In this document: positions 60,924 to 64,000 of the stretch, one piece after another | Numbering within the stretch: the stretch's first letter is position 1 | Layout: each line of letters starts with the position of its first letter | Assembly: GCA_022457155.1 (NCBI GenBank) | Contig: JAJGOT010000433.1 | Coordinates: 654,501-718,500, forward strand | Origin: Cladopsammia gracilis | Taxonomy: Eukaryota; Cnidaria; Anthozoa; Scleractinia; Dendrophylliidae | Direction of reading: 5' to 3' | DNA: 64,000 bases | Program-made: the position numbers and the translations under genes | The notes under the pieces: generated by a model | The model's input: the letters and a program-made list of their open reading frames with translations, nothing else | Told to the model about the DNA's origin: nothing | Database searches by the model: none

Positions 60924-61339
60924 TTAGTATATACTGAAACAGTGAGATAATATAACGAAAATGATGCTTTTTAACTCATTTATTCCTGTCAACGATTACA
61001 ATTTTCGCGCGCAAATTGCTGGGAGGTGAATAGCACTTGCTACCCTGGGGATTATGTTAATGAGACTATAAAAGAAGTTACATGTGACCCACCCCATCAT
61101 TCTACTCGAGGCCGCAAAAGTGCATAGTTTGGCGTTTCTTTTATCAACCCCGACTTACTCGATGGCCGACGTGGAACAAGTTCCTCGCGATGTGGTAGAT
61201 GAAACAATAGCAGCGCTAATAAGCTCTCCAGCCGACGCGGCAGTTCACAGCGGCTGAAGTTTGACTGGCTGTACAGGCGAATGAGATACCGTTTATCAGG
61301 TGTGTTTTGCTCTTCGCGTCCCTGGTTTGTTGTTTAATT

Positions 61340-62130
61340 CTTGCACTGATAATTGCCTGTGAGGTCTGCCGGCGTGGCGAAGTTTTTTCTCCGTTAATGC
61401 TTGCGTATCTTCTCTGCGTGATAAAATTTTTGTATTGATGTATACCTGTGAGGCTCGCCGGCGTGGCGAATTTGCCTGTGTGGCTTGCCTGTGTGGCGGC
61501 ATTGAAGTAATATTGCCTGTGTGGCTTGCCTGTGCGGCGAATTTGTACAGATAATTGCCTGTGAGGTCTGCCTGCGTGGCGAACGTTTTGCTCTGTTATT
61601 GCCTGGGAGGCTTCTCTGCGTTATTAAACACTCTTAAACTCGAATTGTTATTTTAAGAACCAAATTTGTTAAAACAAATCGACAGGTAGGAACTTTTTTG
61701 TTGTTAAATTAAATTTCTTATTTTAAGAATTTAATTCTTACTTTAATTCTTACAAAATTGATTTTAAGGAAGAAAGTTTTCTTAAAATAAGAATTAAATT
61801 CTTGAAATAAGAAATTTAATTTAACAACAAAAAAGTTCTTACCTGTCGATTTGTTTTAACAAATTTGGTTTAAGAGTGAAATCTTTTGTATTGATGTATG
61901 CCTGTGAGGCTCGCCGGCGTGGCGAATTTGTTTTGGATAATTTATGCCTGTGAGGCTTGCCTGTGTGGCGGGATTGAATTGATATTGCCTGTGTGGCTTG
62001 CCTGCGCGGTGAATTTGTACTGATAATTGCCTGTGAGGCCTGCCTGTGTGGCGAATTTTTTGTACTGATAATTGCCTGTGTGGCTTGCCTGCGCGGTGAA
62101 TTTGTACTGATAATTGCCTGTGAGGCCCCC
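61340..62130. repeat. GC-richer minisatellite, interrupted
   Basis: Units of about 42-45 bp built from TTGCCTGTGAGGCTTGCCTG, CGTGGCGAATTTG and TACTGATAA recur before and after a foldback insertion (61629-61878). Stop-free frames on the minus strand through the array result from its composition. Confidence 0.8.
61629..61878. mobile_element. Foldback element, 250 bp, inside the minisatellite
   Basis: Ends CACTCTTAAAC are inverted, and the arms share AAATTTGTTAAAACAAATCG, ACAGGTA and TTTTTTGTTGTTAAATTAAA. The left arm has about 21 extra bases. The centre is AT-rich. Confidence 0.75.
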
Positions 62131-62434
62131 CTTGTACCACGGTTGGGGTATACGTTTGCGTGTACGTCCGAGGGTTAATAGCAAAAGAAAGAAACTTCCT
62201 TAGTATGCGAGCTGTCCCTAATATCTAAAGGTTATGTTTTGTAGCTCGTTGATTATTGTTATTTTTATTATTATTTATTTGTTTGTTTGTTTTGTGGTAT
62301 ACCTGTGAAATAGCTGCCACGCACTGCCAGCATTAGTCGCACGTGACAATAACTAACTGATGCATTTTTAGTTTTGCATTATTAGGATTCAAAGGAATAA
62401 ATGTTCTGAGGCAGAAGGCCAACGTCATACTCAC

Positions 62435-62498
62435 CCGACAAAAGCGGAATAAAGACGACGAGCAGAAAACTCCATGTACAGATACTCATGGTCGCCAT
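62435..62498 (-). CDS. Signal-peptide first exon, minus strand, copy 1
   Basis: ATG at 62498 reads MATMSICTWSFLLVVFIPLL then SG, ending at a GTGAGT donor in phase 1. The hydrophobic run and small residues at the end are a typical secretion signal. It is clearly related to the exon at 63534-63588 (both have FLLVV, IP and an S..G end at the same phase). So these are two members of a tandem family of small secreted proteins. Mature-protein exons were not found. Confidence 0.45.
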
Positions 62499-62996
62499 CC
62501 TGGATTTTACTAAAAATTTAAATTTATTAGGAAAATGCGGAAATTGCAAATATATTTTGCTAGAGTTGTAAAGTATCATACAATTAAACATTTTGTTGCT
62601 TTTGGTAGCGTTTTATATGTTTTTATTTTTTTTTTTACCGAAGAAAGGGGAAAAATACGCATTTTTATCCAAAAATAGCTGGACAACATGCAACCGATTG
62701 TCGCCAAACTTTACCAAAATGTGTCTCAAGGATAAACAAACAGCGACTGAAGACGGAATAAGCTAACAAGAAATGCTCTTGAAAAAATCGGAGAAAAACC
62801 TTATAAAAGGGGGGTGGCAATAAAAATGAAAACTGTATTCACTCTTTTCTTAAGATTCTCTCATGTCTGCTGGTCGTTTACGGAAATGACTATGTAAAAA
62901 TTAACACAAAGGAGGAATAAACGATAGCCTTGCTGCAATGCTATAAACATGTAGAAGGCGGTCTAGTTTCACTGTGCTAAAGCGCGACGAATAGGG

Positions 62997-63090
62997 ATGA
63001 TCTTTGTGATATATATAAGCCATTTTTCTGCTTGGTTTTCGATTATTGTTCATCTTGTTTTGGCTGGATCACAAGCGGAGGCAGATTCCG
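62997..63090 (+). CDS. Candidate signal-peptide first exon, plus strand
   Basis: ATG at 62997 reads MIFVIYISHFSAWFSIIVHL then VLAGSQAEADS, ending at GTAAAA in phase 1. AGSQA before EA is a textbook signal-peptidase site. A TATAAA at 62942-62947 lies upstream. The donor is not strong and no second exon was found. Confidence 0.28.
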
Positions 63091-63533
63091 GTAAAACGAC
63101 AACTATCTGGTATGATATAAACATTTCTTCAGTGATTTTTACGAGAATGTAATAAGATCACGGCTTGCAAATGGATAAATAGCCTGCGCGCAAACGTCTC
63201 CTATCTCCGCCTTTGCTTCACGCAGAAACAGGAGAGGTAAATTAGCCACCGTAAAGCGATTCACGAAACTACTACAGTTATCCTTCGAGATCGGCCGCAC
63301 AAAGATTGTTAAATTGTATATTGCAAGGATTTGTTAAGAAAAGATTTTCTTTGGGACTTATGGTCCCAAGCAAATGTGGACAAGGTTAAATAATGAAATC
63401 TTTGATCCAGGGACGTTTGTTACCTCCGTATGTTGATCGCTAAGCATATCTCAGTTTACCTTTCTGTCTCGTTGTAAAATGTCCTGATCAAGTAGATTAC
63501 ACTGAGATTATACTGCAAGCTATACGTACTTAC

Positions 63534-63588
63534 CCAACGAAAACGGAATAACGACGAGCAGAAAATATAATGTAAAGATTCGCGGCAT
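63534..63588 (-). CDS. Signal-peptide first exon, minus strand, copy 2
   Basis: ATG at 63588 reads MPRIFTLYFLLVVIPFSL, then the first base of the next codon at a GTAAGT donor, phase 1. It is a paralogue of 62435-62498. The nucleotide identity extends over CTGCTCGTCGT and ATTCCG. The rest of the gene should lie at lower coordinates but no exon was recognised. The remaining sequence to 64000 shows no further feature apart from a short direct repeat (AGAAACGGCTCAT at about 63927 and 63974). Confidence 0.45.
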
Positions 63589-64000
63589 CGCTGTTAAGGA
63601 CGAAAAATTTGATGGATTGAATCAATTTGAAGCAGGAACGGAATAATATACAGACTGACGTTCACACTGACGTTCACGTTGACACTTTACATTAGTGCAG
63701 TTGATGTAAAGAACACTGTTTTGACGTCTTTACATACATATAAAACAGTCAAAATGTTTGTTGTTTATTTATCCCACGTCAACTCAGGAAACTGTCAAGT
63801 GGAGAATTTTAATATTTTCTGACCACAAGATAATGCAAATGTTGGATTAAAAAAAAACAGCTGGTTAACTTTATACGAAGAGGCAAGGAAAGTTCATATG
63901 TTCCATTCAGACGACGACGAATTTAGAAACGGCTCATTTTTATTCAGACGACAAGAAGTCCCGGCAAGAAGTTAGAAACGGCTCATGTGTTTTATTCAGA

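Noticed and set aside
61296..62140. Minus-strand frames with repeated PHRQLSVQ-type peptides
   Set aside because: They follow the minisatellite exactly and result from its base composition.

Overview
This is eukaryotic nuclear DNA, AT-rich and mostly non-coding, with short exons, GT-AG introns and many small mobile elements. It fits an animal genome. Two DM-domain (Dmrt) genes, a Penelope-like GIY-YIG element, a tRNA-derived SINE and dense foldback MITEs suggest a cnidarian, most likely an anthozoan such as a stony coral or sea anemone. That placement is an inference from general resemblance, not a database match.

The best-supported content is a tandem, same-strand pair of Dmrt genes. Gene A has exons 38403-38838 and 45741-46546. 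Gene B has exons 51461-51875 and 54233-54957. Each has a DM zinc-module exon and a DMA-domain exon, separated by one phase-1 intron at the equivalent place, so they look like tandem duplicates of a DMRTA/DMRT93B-type (DMRT3/4/5-like) gene. Gene B alone ends in a cysteine-rich zinc-ribbon-like tail.

Region by region. 1-6.2 kb: a galactose-binding-like domain ORF on the minus strand (2655-3269), a SINE inside a MITE, a second MITE, a Penelope fragment and a diverged triplication. 7.1-7.7 kb: a plausible small two-exon minus-strand gene with a poly(A) signal. 9-10.5 kb, 22.9-23.2 kb and 25.4-26.2 kb: exon candidates with good splice sites, each weakly supported alone. 11-18 kb, 28 kb, 30 kb, 39 kb and 41 kb: arrays of a dispersed tandem repeat of about 106 bp. 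28.5-36.9 kb: no gene seen. 37-55 kb: the Dmrt pair with repeats in its introns and spacer. 58.6 kb: a strong first coding exon with a signal peptide. Its downstream intron holds at least four nested elements (58.9-60.7 kb). 61.3-62.1 kb: a GC-richer minisatellite interrupted by a foldback element. 62.4-63.6 kb: three short signal-peptide-like first exons, all ending in phase 1, two of them clearly related to each other.

The Dmrt proteins should act in the nucleus as DNA-binding transcription factors. Nothing links the secreted-protein exons to them functionally. Exon joins were made by eye from splice signals and reading phase, and need transcript data.
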